From contig JBCCHV010000002.1 of the NCBI GenBank assembly GCA_039028635.1, positions 124,001-188,000 of the forward strand: a DNA stretch of 64,000 nucleotides, given 5' to 3'. The notes under the pieces were generated by a model. That model was given only the letters and a program-made list of their open reading frames with translations. It made no database searches and was not told the origin of the DNA. Positions within the stretch are counted from its first letter, which is position 1. The number at the start of each line of letters is the position of its first letter. Positions 54,135 to 62,495 of this stretch are shown here, piece after piece. Source of the DNA: Acidobacteriota bacterium. Its GTDB lineage: Bacteria > Acidobacteriota > Thermoanaerobaculia > Multivoradales > JBCCEF01. A program made the translations under genes and the position numbers.

Positions 54135-57100
54135 TCAGAGCCCACTGTCCGGCGCAGGTTCGGGCAAAGGTCGCCAATCGCCGACCAGAGCGAAGGCTCC
54201 CCAGTAAAAGGGGGAGCCCCGACCTTCCCGATCGGCGAGTTGAAGCTGTGCCCTCCGCAAGGCGGCAGCCGGCGCCAGGCGATCCCGCAAGATTCCTTCG
54301 TAGAAGTAGTGCATCAACTCTGCCGTCGCATCATCGTCGACTTCCCAGAGGCTGACGACCAAGCGCGACGCTCCAGCCGTCAGGAAACCCTGCGTGAGAC
54401 CCACCAGACCTTCACCCCGGATTTCCCGTCCGAGCGCCGTACGACAAGCGCTCAAGACCACCAGATCGGCTGGCAAGGTCAGATCTTGAATCTCGTGCGG
54501 CCGCAACAGGCCGTTGATCGGAGCACCTCGTCGATCGCGGAGCGAAAAGACCAACCCCGAAAGTTCCGGCTGCCGACCATCGACCAGACCATGGGTTGCG
54601 AAGTGCAGGATCCGGTACTTCGCCAAGTCGCCACCAAGAACCAACCCTCGAGTGGCCTCGAATCCGTCCGCCAGCAAGACGTCTCGATCATCCGCCAAGA
54701 GGTCGAGAATCTGCGAGGCTTCTAGACTGGAACCCTGCAACCGTCCAAAGGGACCGCGTCGCGCAGAGCGAGCCACCGCCAGCTCGAGGCCCTTCGGCCC
54801 TGCCCCGGCAGGCTGACCCGAAAACTGCAGGCGCGGGTCATCCTCCTCGAAAACGGCATCTGCCAGAATCGCCATGAGCTTCGGGGCCGGCGCGCGCCAG
54901 CTTCGCCGGCGAAGCTGGACCAAAACCGAGGCGGACGGCAGGCGAACCACCTCCACTCGCTGCAATAGAGGAACTCGCGACTCATCGGCATCGCCGGAAG
55001 CGACCGGCAAGACTGCGAAGGGGATGTAATGCAATGAGCCGTCGCCGACGACAACAACGCGCCCTTGTCTCAACTCTCGAGCCACAGGCCCCAAGACAGC
55101 ATCGCTCAGCTCTATCAGGGCCTGTCTCGACGCCGTTCGATACCCCCGGCGATAGCTTAGAGGCAGAAGGCGGTGGGCCTTCTCTGTCAGTTGGTCGATC
55201 TCGGACCTCGGCGGCAGCTCGAAGATTCGTACTTCCGTCGCATCGACCAACCACAGCCAGCTTCGTTCCTCACCGAGGAGATACGAAAGCAGCTTGGTGT
55301 CGCTCCCCAATTCTCTCTGAATGGCCCGCCCGGAAGCCGGCCGAACAACTGTCGGCAGGGATCCGGTAGAACGCCGGATCGCTTCCTCCGTCGCCTCGAT
55401 CTCCCGCCACAGGCGCTTTGCCCGGCGTGCCAGGACCTGGGTTGGGGCTCCTTGCTGAAGTGCTTGCAGGTGTTGCCGATGCAGAGTGTCGATCCGCGCC
55501 TTCAAGACCCCCTCGCGCCGGGCCAGCTCCGGCGGCACCGACTCGACGCGCTGCTCTCGACTCGAGATTTCGAGGCTCTCCAAAAGGGAACGGGCCTTCG
55601 CCTCCTCGGTCGTGTCGAAGCTCTCGAGTGCGACACCAGCGTCCCCGCCGCCGAGCGCCGTCTCGGCCAGCAGGTCCGCGAGCTCGATGTGAATCTCTTG
55701 ATGACTGCCGAAGTACGTCTGCCGAAAGGAAGGGAGAAATAGGCTTTGCCGCGCGGCCTCGATGCCGGCGACGGCGGCTTCCATCTCGCGTCGCGCCCGC
55801 TGACGGTCGCCAAGAGCCCGGAAACTCCGACCGAGCTCCGCATGAGCGACGACCTGCATGTGACTGACACCCAAATCGTCGAACGTGTCCAGCGCACCCT
55901 GGAGATCTTCGAGGGCCTCTCGTGGCTGGCCAAGGGCCAGCGTCGCAACGCCAAGGCCGAGCTGAAGAAAGGCCCTCGTCAGCTCATCCTCGCCACTCAG
56001 TGGCATCGAGCGACGAAAGTCCCTCACGGCCTCCACGGGGCGCCCGAGTCGGAGCAACGAGAAGGCCCGATGCTCCAATGTCAGAGCTTGGTCGCGCCGG
56101 GCTCCGGTCGCCTGGAAGATCTCCAGAGCACGACCGAATGCCTCGAAGGCTTCGTCCGTGTTCCCGGCCAAGCTCAGCCCCCAAGCCAGGGCACTGAGGG
56201 TGCGAGCCTTGGCCAGTTCCTGGTTCAACTCCTCGCGTAGCACGAGGGCTGCCCGCAGACTGGCGATGCCATCGTCGACACGGCCCAAGCTGAGGTAGTA
56301 GACGCCCAAGTTGTGAAGAATGTTGCCCTCAGAAGAGGTCACTCCCTGCCGGCGCCAGGTAGCCAGAGCCTGGTTGTAGGCGGCAAAGGCTGGTGTCAGC
56401 TCGCCCCTCGAGGCATAGAGCACTCCTAGATTGTTCCAAGCGACCGCCACTGCAAAGGGATTGTCCACCGCAAGCGATCTCGCGAGACCTTCCTCCAGAA
56501 CCTCTTCAGCAGCCGACGCCATGCTGCGACCGAGATAGACACCCCCAAGGTCGTTCAACAGGGGACCGAGCTCCCAATCGTTGGAGTGCTCCATGAAGGA
56601 CTGGCGCGCTGCCTCGAGCTCCTTCGCGGACCGTTCGAGCTCGCCCAGATCCTTCAAGGCCAGTCCGAGGCGATGGCGGAACCGACCCCTGAGCAGGGGC
56701 GGAGCGGAAGCGGGAAGTAAGACGAGAGCCTCTTCGAGAAGGACACAGGCTCGAAGCTGAGAGTCCGCTGACGGGGAAACGGCAATCTCGACCGCCCGAT
56801 CGAAGGAAGCCAGCGCAGCCAAGAGGGCTCGATCCCGCCTTGTCGGCCGGTCCGTCACTGCGACCTGCAGCCAATAGGAGCCAGAACCGAAGTGTGCTTC
56901 GACGTGCAGCTCGAAGACGCCGGTCGACTGCGGAGACAATGCTAGAAATTCTAGGCCATCCGGACCATTGGGACCATCCACAGAACCGATCTCGTTGCCG
57001 CCACCATCGACGAGCGCAACCGAAACATCGACCCCCTGCTGAATCAGAGCAACCTGTAGAAATTGACCTGGGCCGAGCTCGATCGGAAAGGAATGCCTGA

Positions 57101-57272
57101 TGCCAACAGCGATCTCTCGCCTCTGCTCAATGGCGCCGGCAACAAAAGATTCGCTCTCGGCAGATTCATCGATGAACGGAGCCGGGACAATGTCGCAGCC
57201 AACGAGCGCAGTCAGGAGACCCACCAGGACGAACCCAGAGCAAGCTCTCCAGCCAACGACCCTCACCGACAT
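54135..57272 (-). CDS. CHAT-domain lipoprotein with TPR array
   Basis: 1,045 residues. The signal peptide has a lipobox-like GLLTALVGC. A beta-rich domain at about 45-145 resembles a PPC-type domain (GPGQFLQVALIQQGVDVSVAL ... GSYWLQVAV). TPRs fill about 165-560 (e.g. AVAWNNLGVLYASRGELTPA; NILHNLGVYYLSLGRVDDGI). The C-terminal CHAT domain has His894 in LHFATHGLVDG and Cys943 in LSACRTALG, so it should be an active protease. It is encoded behind an ECF sigma and an anti-sigma-like gene on the same strand and converges on the CHAT-SAVED gene with 34 bp between. Regulation by that sigma factor is likely. Confidence 0.92.
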   Translation of the reverse strand: MSVRVVGWRACSGFVLVGLLTALVGCDIVPAPFIDESAESESFVAGAIEQRREIAVGIRHSFPIELGPGQFLQVALIQQGVDVSVALVDGGGNEIGSVDGPNGPDGLEFLALSPQSTGVFELHVEAHFGSGSYWLQVAVTDRPTRRDRALLAALASFDRAVEIAVSPSADSQLRACVLLEEALVLLPASAPPLLRGRFRHRLGLALKDLGELERSAKELEAARQSFMEHSNDWELGPLLNDLGGVYLGRSMASAAEEVLEEGLARSLAVDNPFAVAVAWNNLGVLYASRGELTPAFAAYNQALATWRRQGVTSSEGNILHNLGVYYLSLGRVDDGIASLRAALVLREELNQELAKARTLSALAWGLSLAGNTDEAFEAFGRALEIFQATGARRDQALTLEHRAFSLLRLGRPVEAVRDFRRSMPLSGEDELTRAFLQLGLGVATLALGQPREALEDLQGALDTFDDLGVSHMQVVAHAELGRSFRALGDRQRARREMEAAVAGIEAARQSLFLPSFRQTYFGSHQEIHIELADLLAETALGGGDAGVALESFDTTEEAKARSLLESLEISSREQRVESVPPELARREGVLKARIDTLHRQHLQALQQGAPTQVLARRAKRLWREIEATEEAIRRSTGSLPTVVRPASGRAIQRELGSDTKLLSYLLGEERSWLWLVDATEVRIFELPPRSEIDQLTEKAHRLLPLSYRRGYRTASRQALIELSDAVLGPVARELRQGRVVVVGDGSLHYIPFAVLPVASGDADESRVPLLQRVEVVRLPSASVLVQLRRRSWRAPAPKLMAILADAVFEEDDPRLQFSGQPAGAGPKGLELAVARSARRGPFGRLQGSSLEASQILDLLADDRDVLLADGFEATRGLVLGGDLAKYRILHFATHGLVDGRQPELSGLVFSLRDRRGAPINGLLRPHEIQDLTLPADLVVLSACRTALGREIRGEGLVGLTQGFLTAGASRLVVSLWEVDDDATAELMHYFYEGILRDRLAPAAALRRAQLQLADREGRGSPFYWGAFALVGDWRPLPEPAPDSGL

Positions 57273-57311
57273 ATCTCGCCGAACGCGAGACCAGACCAGA
57301 GCTCGGACACC

Positions 57312-58085
57312 CTACCCCCCGACGCTTTCCAGCGGAAGCAGCGTCAACCTGTAGCGCACGACTCGGCCGGTCACGCCATGGCTCAGGTCAAGCCAGAATT
57401 CTCTCCCTTTAAGGATTTCTCGAGGCAGAACAACCGTGACCACCCCTGCCGAATCCGCCACCAGCTCCTCCGCCACTTCGATTGCTCGAGAATCCTCACC
57501 GGTCACCTTCAAGCCATAGCGAGCTCCCGGCAGAAGCTCGGAGCCGGCGAGAGCCAACGTCACACCGCTTGCATACTCGGGAAAAACAGTCGACGAATCT
57601 CCGCGGGTGCGGGAATGCCCCTCGGGCAAGAGCTCGACAATGGGGGTATTGGCTTGCACTCCTAAGACCGAAGGCGGAGGAGTCGTCGGCCCGGAAGGAC
57701 CGAGTTGCCCAATGAAAAGGGCCGCCACTGCGCCAATCAGAAAGGATGCAGCGAGTGATGGCCAGCGGCCCTGCCACAACCCTCCGGACGCTTTGGAGGT
57801 CGCTGTGAAGATGCGGCCGCGAAAGTCCTGCCAAAGCTCTCCCCGACGGGATTCGCTCAGAAATTCTTCGTCCGATAAAGGCTCAAAGTCAGGGAATCGT
57901 TGCAAATCGAGGAGCAGCCGAGAGAGCTGCGGATCGACAGCGGCTCTGTCGAGCAGCTCGGCGCGCTCCTCTTCGGAGAGACGCCCTTCCAGAAATCCGA
58001 TCAGCACCTCAACAGGAGGTGCATCGCCGAGGCGCGCCCGCCGCTCGGCGATTACAGCCTCGAACGCAGCATTCCACTCGGACAT
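57312..58085 (-). CDS. Single-span protein, probable anti-sigma-like partner
   Basis: 257 residues from ATG 58085, with GAGGAGG upstream. N-terminal VEVLIGFLEGRLSEEERAELLDRAAVDPQL resembles the anti-sigma domain but lacks the zinc-binding His and Cys. One TM helix at about 108-127 (SLAASFLIGAVAALFIGQLG) is followed by a Pro-rich linker and an exported beta-sandwich (VTLALAGSELLPGARYGLKV ... GREFWLDLSHG). It lies between an ECF sigma gene (10 bp) and the CHAT-TPR gene (39 bp), so it probably holds or senses for that sigma factor. This is inferred from layout and the N-terminal pattern. Confidence 0.75.
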   Translation of the reverse strand: MSEWNAAFEAVIAERRARLGDAPPVEVLIGFLEGRLSEEERAELLDRAAVDPQLSRLLLDLQRFPDFEPLSDEEFLSESRRGELWQDFRGRIFTATSKASGGLWQGRWPSLAASFLIGAVAALFIGQLGPSGPTTPPPSVLGVQANTPIVELLPEGHSRTRGDSSTVFPEYASGVTLALAGSELLPGARYGLKVTGEDSRAIEVAEELVADSAGVVTVVLPREILKGREFWLDLSHGVTGRVVRYRLTLLPLESVGG

Positions 58086-58095
58086 CGCGACCTCC

Positions 58096-58767
58096 TCAGA
58101 GCATCACCAGAAAGCACAGAAGGCCGAAGAGCTCAACGCCAGCACCGAGGAGTGGCCTCATTCTGCTCCGCGCCAGTTTCAGCTGTCGCTTGACGGTATC
58201 AATAGCGACCCCTTGAATCTCAGCGATTTCCCGATACTTATACCCCTGATAACGAAGAAAGATGCACTGCCGCATTCTTGGAGGCAAGGCGCCGAGCGCA
58301 GCGCCAAGGCGCCCTCGGCGTTCGGCGTCGATCGTCGTCTCCAAGGGACCAGCCGATGGATCCGCCGACTCCACGATCACCGCACCTTCCCCGGAAGGCT
58401 CTTCCGGAAGCTGGACTTCGACCCGCACTTTCTGCGAGTGCGAGTGACGGAGCCAATTTCGATACACATTCAGCATGATTTGAGCGACCCACGTATCGAA
58501 GGAAGACCGGAATTGATAGCCTTCAATACCTCTATAGACCCGCAGCATCACTTCTTGGGCTAGATCGTCCGCCTCCTGAGCCAGCCCACGACGAACGAAG
58601 AAGTGCCGACAGGCGGGCAGAAATCTCCGATAGAGGCCTTCGAAGTGCTGCTCGACGTTGCTTCCGGCCTGAATCTGGCGCAACGCTTCTTCCACCGAAG
58701 CCCGCACCGCTCCTTTGCGGAAAGACGCCCCTCGAGACCACTCGGTGTCAGCCTCGCCAGAGGTCAT
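58096..58767 (-). CDS. ECF RNA polymerase sigma factor
   Basis: 223 residues from ATG 58767; an ATG at 58815 is also in frame. Region 2 has AQEADDLAQEVMLRVYRGIEGY and the promoter-melting segment SSFDTWVAQIMLNVYRNWLR. Region 4 has LPPRMRQCIFLRYQGYKYREIAEIQGVAIDTVKRQLKLAR. An acidic linker separates them. The C-terminus ends in a short hydrophobic tail (ELFGLLCFLVML), which is unusual and could tether it to the membrane or to its partner. First gene of the sigma / anti-sigma-like / CHAT-TPR operon. Confidence 0.93.
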   Translation of the reverse strand: MTSGEADTEWSRGASFRKGAVRASVEEALRQIQAGSNVEQHFEGLYRRFLPACRHFFVRRGLAQEADDLAQEVMLRVYRGIEGYQFRSSFDTWVAQIMLNVYRNWLRHSHSQKVRVEVQLPEEPSGEGAVIVESADPSAGPLETTIDAERRGRLGAALGALPPRMRQCIFLRYQGYKYREIAEIQGVAIDTVKRQLKLARSRMRPLLGAGVELFGLLCFLVML

Positions 58768-58892
58768 AGATCTTTCTCGACGAAGCACTCGCCTGTCGGA
58801 TGCGAGACGACCCACGGCGCTGAGTACCCCAGAAACCGGAGTCGAGGTGTCTGAAAAAGAAGACCCCGGGCTCTCGGCACGAAGCCAGAGCT

Positions 58893-58921
58893 CTTATCAC
58901 TCTGAAAAGGAGATTTCACAA
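58893..58921 (-). promoter_or_regulatory. Possible promoter of the ECF sigma-CHAT operon
   Basis: On the minus strand TTGTGA (58921-58916), 17 bp, GATAAG (58898-58893): a moderate sigma-70-like match about 125 bp upstream of ATG 58767. The -35 overlaps the start codon of the divergent small gene at 58921. Confidence 0.3.
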
Positions 58922-59079
58922 TGAAGACCAAGAGCCACGGCTCCAAGAACGATTCTTCCGCATGCCGTGATCACTCCAAGCAGGAGAAGGAAACCACCCA
59001 AACAGCCGTCAAGGCTGAAGCAGAGAAGAGGGTCGGAGGGAGCGGAGCGGACAAGCCCACCATTCAACGCAATGCGTGA
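58921..59079 (+). CDS. Small charged protein (52 aa)
   Basis: ATG 58921 has AAGGAG nine bases upstream. The product begins MKTKSHGSKNDSSACRDHSK and goes on with QEKETTQTAVKAEAEKRVG; it is very rich in Lys, Ser, Glu and Thr, with one Cys and no TM helix. It resembles a short disordered or DNA/RNA-binding peptide. It is divergent from the sigma-CHAT operon. The good ribosome site is the main support. Confidence 0.5.
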   Translation: MKTKSHGSKNDSSACRDHSKQEKETTQTAVKAEAEKRVGGSGADKPTIQRNA

Positions 59080-59152
59080 GGTAAGCCAACCCTTCAAAGC
59101 GGTCGTCACGACCAAGGCTCCGGCGAGGCATCTGTAGCATTCCCCTCATATC

Positions 59153-59183
59153 GGCAGGCGACCAAAGGACCGCGTCGCCTGCC
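59153..59183. repeat. 10-bp inverted repeat
   Basis: GGCAGGCGAC (59153-59162), 11-base loop, GTCGCCTGCC (59174-59183). It lies 74 bp after the small charged gene. No T-run; possibly a transcription end or a protein site. Confidence 0.5.
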
Positions 59184-59466
59184 ACCCAGGCTCTCACACC
59201 CAACCCCACGGCTTGCAAACAAACTCAAATCAGCCCACTTGAACCTCAGTTAATTCGCATTTATAGCATATGAATCGGAGGATCAGCCGCGGCTGAACAG
59301 GTGCAGCGGCGGGACCCGTCACCCAGCATCAGACCCGTCGAGAGCGGAACCACCAAGGCTCCGACGCCATGAAGGGAAGATTCGATCGAACCAGCGCAGT
59401 CGGATCATCGAAAACCCAACGGACCGGTTGAGACCCGCTACTTCGGCCAACCGGAGAAGCTCCACG

Positions 59467-59490
59467 CCACGACGGCTTCAGCCGTCGTGG
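59467..59490. repeat. 10-bp perfect hairpin with TTCA loop
   Basis: CCACGACGGC (59467-59476), TTCA, GCCGTCGTGG (59481-59490). It is about 60 bp beyond the 3' end of the tRNA gene. A bidirectional terminator or REP-like element is possible. The rest of 59080-59550 holds no gene that I can support. Confidence 0.55.
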
Positions 59491-59552
59491 AGTCACCGAG
59501 TCCCGATCGGATCCACCGAATAACCGACTGACTGATAAGGAAGGAGGGGATT

Positions 59553-59628
<76 letters not shown>

Positions 59629-59668
59629 ACGCAAGGTGCGCTAGTCTATTGGGCCCCTTTCGGGCTTG

Positions 59669-60874
59669 TCAACGACCCTCTTCGGAGCCCCCGGGAAGAC
59701 CCTCGACGACCGCCTCGGCCGGCGCCACCACGGGCTCGGGCCAGGCGCTGGGAACCGGCTGGCCGAGGAGCTCGGCACGCTTCAGGATCTCTTCTTTGAG
59801 GACGTCGAGACCCTCGCCGCTCAGGGCCGAGACCCAGACGCCTTCGTTGTCGACGGGCGCCGGCCAGGAAGCGCCCTCGGCGAAGAGGCGGTCGGCCTTG
59901 TTGTAGACCCGCATCAGGCGCTCGGGCTCGACGCCGAGCTCGGCGAGAACGTCCTCGGCGACGTTGGCCTGGTCTTCCCAGATCGGATGGCTGCGGTCGA
60001 TGACGTGCAGCACCAGATCGGCGGCGGTGGCTTCTTCGAGGGTGCTGCGGAAGGACGACACGAGGTGATGCGGCAGCTTGCGAATGAAGCCGACGGTGTC
60101 GGCGAAAACGGCGATCCGGCCGGGCGCCAAGGCGCCTTTCCGCAGGCGCGCATCGAGGGTGGCGAAGAGCAGGTTCTGGGCCTTTTCGCCGGCGCCGGTG
60201 AGACGGTTGAAGAGGGTGGTCTTGCCGGCGTTGGTGTAGCCCGCCAGCGCCACCGAGAGGGTGCCCCGGCGGCCCCGGCGCTGCACCGAACGGGTGCGCT
60301 CGATCTTCTTGAGCTGCTTCTCGAGACGGCCGATCTGGTTGCGCAGGATACGGCGGTCGGCCTCGATCTGCTTTTCGCCCTCACCACCACGGATACCGAC
60401 GCCACCGCCCTGCCGGGAAAGGTGCTTCCACATGCGGGTGAGGCGCGGCAGCACGTAGCGCAGACGGGCCAGCTCGACCTGGGTGCGGGCCTCGCGAGTC
60501 CTCGCCCGCTGGCTGAAGATCTCGAGGATCAAGCCGCTGCGGTCCATCACCTGCAGCTCGACGATCTTCTCGAGGTTCTTCACCTGCGAGGGCGACAGGT
60601 CGTCGTCGAAGAGCAGTAAGTCGGCGCCGAGCTCCTTCGCCGCCTGCCCCGCCTCTTCGGCCTTGCCGCGACCCACGAAGGTCGCGGGATGGGGGGTGGC
60701 GCGGCGCTGGATGGCGTTGCCGGCGACCTCGACGCCGGCACTCCGCGCCAGCTCGGCGAGCTCGTCGAGATGCTCCTCCACCAGATGGCCGGGCTGGCCC
60801 TGCTGGATGAGCCCCAGAAGGAAGGCTCGCCGTGGCAGGTCTTGGGATGCTTCGTCGCGGTTGTAGAATGACAC
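59669..60874 (-). CDS. hflX: GTPase HflX
   Basis: 401 residues from GTG 60874; no better ATG is near. The N-terminal HflX domain has NAIQRRATPHPATFVGRGKAEE, FDDDLSPSQVKNLE and MDRSGLILEIF, and the family signature LSRQGGGVGIRGGEGE with the helical linker follows. The G domain has G1 GYTNAGKTT, G3 DTVGFIRKLPHHLV, G4 NKAD and G5 VSALSGEG. It is a ribosome-splitting GTPase of stress response. The C-terminal tail is Pro/Glu/Ala-rich. It is divergent from the TlpA-like gene. Confidence 0.97.
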   Translation of the reverse strand: MSFYNRDEASQDLPRRAFLLGLIQQGQPGHLVEEHLDELAELARSAGVEVAGNAIQRRATPHPATFVGRGKAEEAGQAAKELGADLLLFDDDLSPSQVKNLEKIVELQVMDRSGLILEIFSQRARTREARTQVELARLRYVLPRLTRMWKHLSRQGGGVGIRGGEGEKQIEADRRILRNQIGRLEKQLKKIERTRSVQRRGRRGTLSVALAGYTNAGKTTLFNRLTGAGEKAQNLLFATLDARLRKGALAPGRIAVFADTVGFIRKLPHHLVSSFRSTLEEATAADLVLHVIDRSHPIWEDQANVAEDVLAELGVEPERLMRVYNKADRLFAEGASWPAPVDNEGVWVSALSGEGLDVLKEEILKRAELLGQPVPSAWPEPVVAPAEAVVEGLPGGSEEGR

Positions 60875-60956
60875 GTGCTGGAACCTCGTCTTCCGGTGAT
60901 TTTAGCTCGGGCTCGCCCGTCCGCTCTCTAACCTCTGGTGCGAACGAATATTCCCG

Positions 60957-61499
60957 ATGAGCGAATCGACAGCAGCCTCTCAACCCCAACCTCTGGGCGC
61001 CCAGGCGCGCTGGGTGGTGATCGCCCTGGCGGTGGTGGCCGCGGTGGCGCTGTTCTGGCCGCGCGGTGACGGCAGCTTCGATGCCCCGGGCGGCTTCCTC
61101 GTCGACGGCCACGGCCGCCCCGAAAAGCTCGCCCCCCGCATGGCGCCGGTCACTCTGGTGCACTTCTGGGCCACCTGGTGCCCGCCCTGCATCACCGAGC
61201 TCCCGGCCATCGACCGGCTCTCCGCCGACCTCGACGACGAGCCCGACTTCGACCTGGTGATGATCGCTGTCGACGATACGCTCGAGAAGGTCAAGCCTTT
61301 CGTCGGCCGCCGTGCCGAGATGATGCTCTACGACCCCAACTGGGACGTCGCCCACCGCTACGGCACCCGCAAACTGCCCGAAACCTATCTGGTGGTGGAC
61401 GGCAAAGTGGTCCACAAGTGGGAAGGTGCCGTCGACTGGGACCAGCCCGAAGAGCGCGCCCGCATCGAAGAACAGCTCACCGCCCAGCGAGGCAGCTGA
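60957..61499 (+). CDS. TlpA-like membrane-anchored thioredoxin
   Basis: 180 residues. An N-terminal TM helix at about 19-33 (VVIALAVVAAVALFWP) anchors a periplasmic thioredoxin fold. The redox site is WCPPC in VHFWATWCPPCITEL, and the cis-Pro is in KLPETYLVVDGKVV. This is the pattern of TlpA/ResA/CcmG proteins that reduce disulfides, for example in cytochrome c or copper-centre assembly. No cytochrome genes are near, so the target is unknown. ATG 60957 is 82 bp from the divergent hflX start. Confidence 0.9.
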   Translation: MSESTAASQPQPLGAQARWVVIALAVVAAVALFWPRGDGSFDAPGGFLVDGHGRPEKLAPRMAPVTLVHFWATWCPPCITELPAIDRLSADLDDEPDFDLVMIAVDDTLEKVKPFVGRRAEMMLYDPNWDVAHRYGTRKLPETYLVVDGKVVHKWEGAVDWDQPEERARIEEQLTAQRGS

Positions 61500-61522
61500 G
61501 GGAAGGCTCCGACCCGACATCG

Positions 61523-61740
61523 GAAGCAAGAAAGCAGTCGAGCAGGGCGAGGCGGAGGAAGCCGACGAGGACGGGGGCACCAGGATAAAGGGTGAGGCCG
61601 CGTAGGCCGAGGCCATCCACCAACCAGCACCCGAAGCAAGAAAGCTGGATGCTAGACAGCATCCAGCCTCCGAGCCCGACCAGGGCGAGGCGGCGGCAAC
61701 GCCGCCGAGGACGGGGCCGCCCTGGATTGGGAGTGAGGCC
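61523..61740. repeat. Two copies of a structured repeat, 110 bp apart
   Basis: Both copies open with GAAGCAAGAAAGC (61523 and 61633) and then share CAGGGCGAGGCGG, GAGGACGGGG and GTGAGGCCGC in the same order. Copy 2 has two fine hairpins: GCTGGATGCT-AGAC-AGCATCCAGC (61644-61667) and GGCGGCG-GCAA-CGCCGCC (61689-61706, GNRA tetraloop). Copy 1 lacks the first and has a weaker version of the second. It fills the ~300 bases between the TlpA-like gene and the outer-membrane protein gene, and no gene is seen there. Confidence 0.7.
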
Positions 61741-61799
61741 GCACGACCTGTGCGGGCTGGCGGGCCGCGCAGGCCCGAGGGGGGCGCCTTTAGCCCTCC

Positions 61800-62354
61800 T
61801 TAAAAGCTGTAACTCAATCCGCCATGGCCGATGGCGAAGAACTGCGTGTCGTCGAAGTCGGCGAAGTGGCCCGAGAGCTCGACCAGGAAGGCGAGGCGCC
61901 GGGTGATCGGAAAGTTGCCGGTGAAGCCGAGGACGGCGCCGAAGGCGGTGTCGTCGACCTCGGAGCCGGCAAAGTTGGTGCCCTCGAGGCGGTAACCACC
62001 GATCCCGAGGTAGACCCCGGAGTCGTAGACCCCTTCGTTATAGCGGTACTCGCCGGCCAAGGTGAGATAGGTCAGCTCCGGACCGAAGGTCGACTCGAGG
62101 GGCTCGTCGTCATCGAAGTCGATGCGCCCGAGACGCACACCGACCAGGGTCCGCGGCTCGGTGACGAAGGAGAAGCCGACCTGGAGGGCGGTGTTCTCGA
62201 TGCCATCACCGGAGTCGGCATCGAGCGAACCACCGAGACCCGCCGCCAGGCTGACGGAGTAGGAGTTGTAGTCCTGAGCGGCAACCGCTCCAGGCAGAAC
62301 GAACAGACCTGCAACGAGCAGGACGAACAGCGGATTTCGAAGCAGGCGGCTCAC
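61800..62354 (-). CDS. Outer-membrane beta-barrel protein
   Basis: 184 residues from GTG 62354 with AAGGGGAG upstream. The signal peptide ends near GAVAAQDY. The mature part shows alternating strands with aromatic girdles and acidic turns (LQVGFSFVTEPRTLVGVRLG; TYLTLAGEYRYNEGVYDSGV; AFGAVLGFTGNFPITRRLAF) and the C-terminal Phe of a BAM signal (GGLSYSF). The size fits an eight-stranded OmpA/OmpW-like barrel. Ligand or role unknown. Confidence 0.82.
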   Translation of the reverse strand: MSRLLRNPLFVLLVAGLFVLPGAVAAQDYNSYSVSLAAGLGGSLDADSGDGIENTALQVGFSFVTEPRTLVGVRLGRIDFDDDEPLESTFGPELTYLTLAGEYRYNEGVYDSGVYLGIGGYRLEGTNFAGSEVDDTAFGAVLGFTGNFPITRRLAFLVELSGHFADFDDTQFFAIGHGGLSYSF

Positions 62355-62495
62355 GGCGTCTCCCCTTCACACGAGCTGGTCGGTCATGGACCCCACGCGG
62401 CTCCGGCACGACAGGCGCCGAGCGCGCGGGGAGTATAGCGCTGTTCTTTGGCGTCCTCCGGTCGGAAAGAAGCACTCTTCCGGAGGATCCGATCC

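Noticed and set aside
53829-54725. Plus-strand open frame of 298 codons past the CHAT-SAVED stop
   Set aside because: Antisense to the CHAT active-site region of 54135-57272; no ribosome site.
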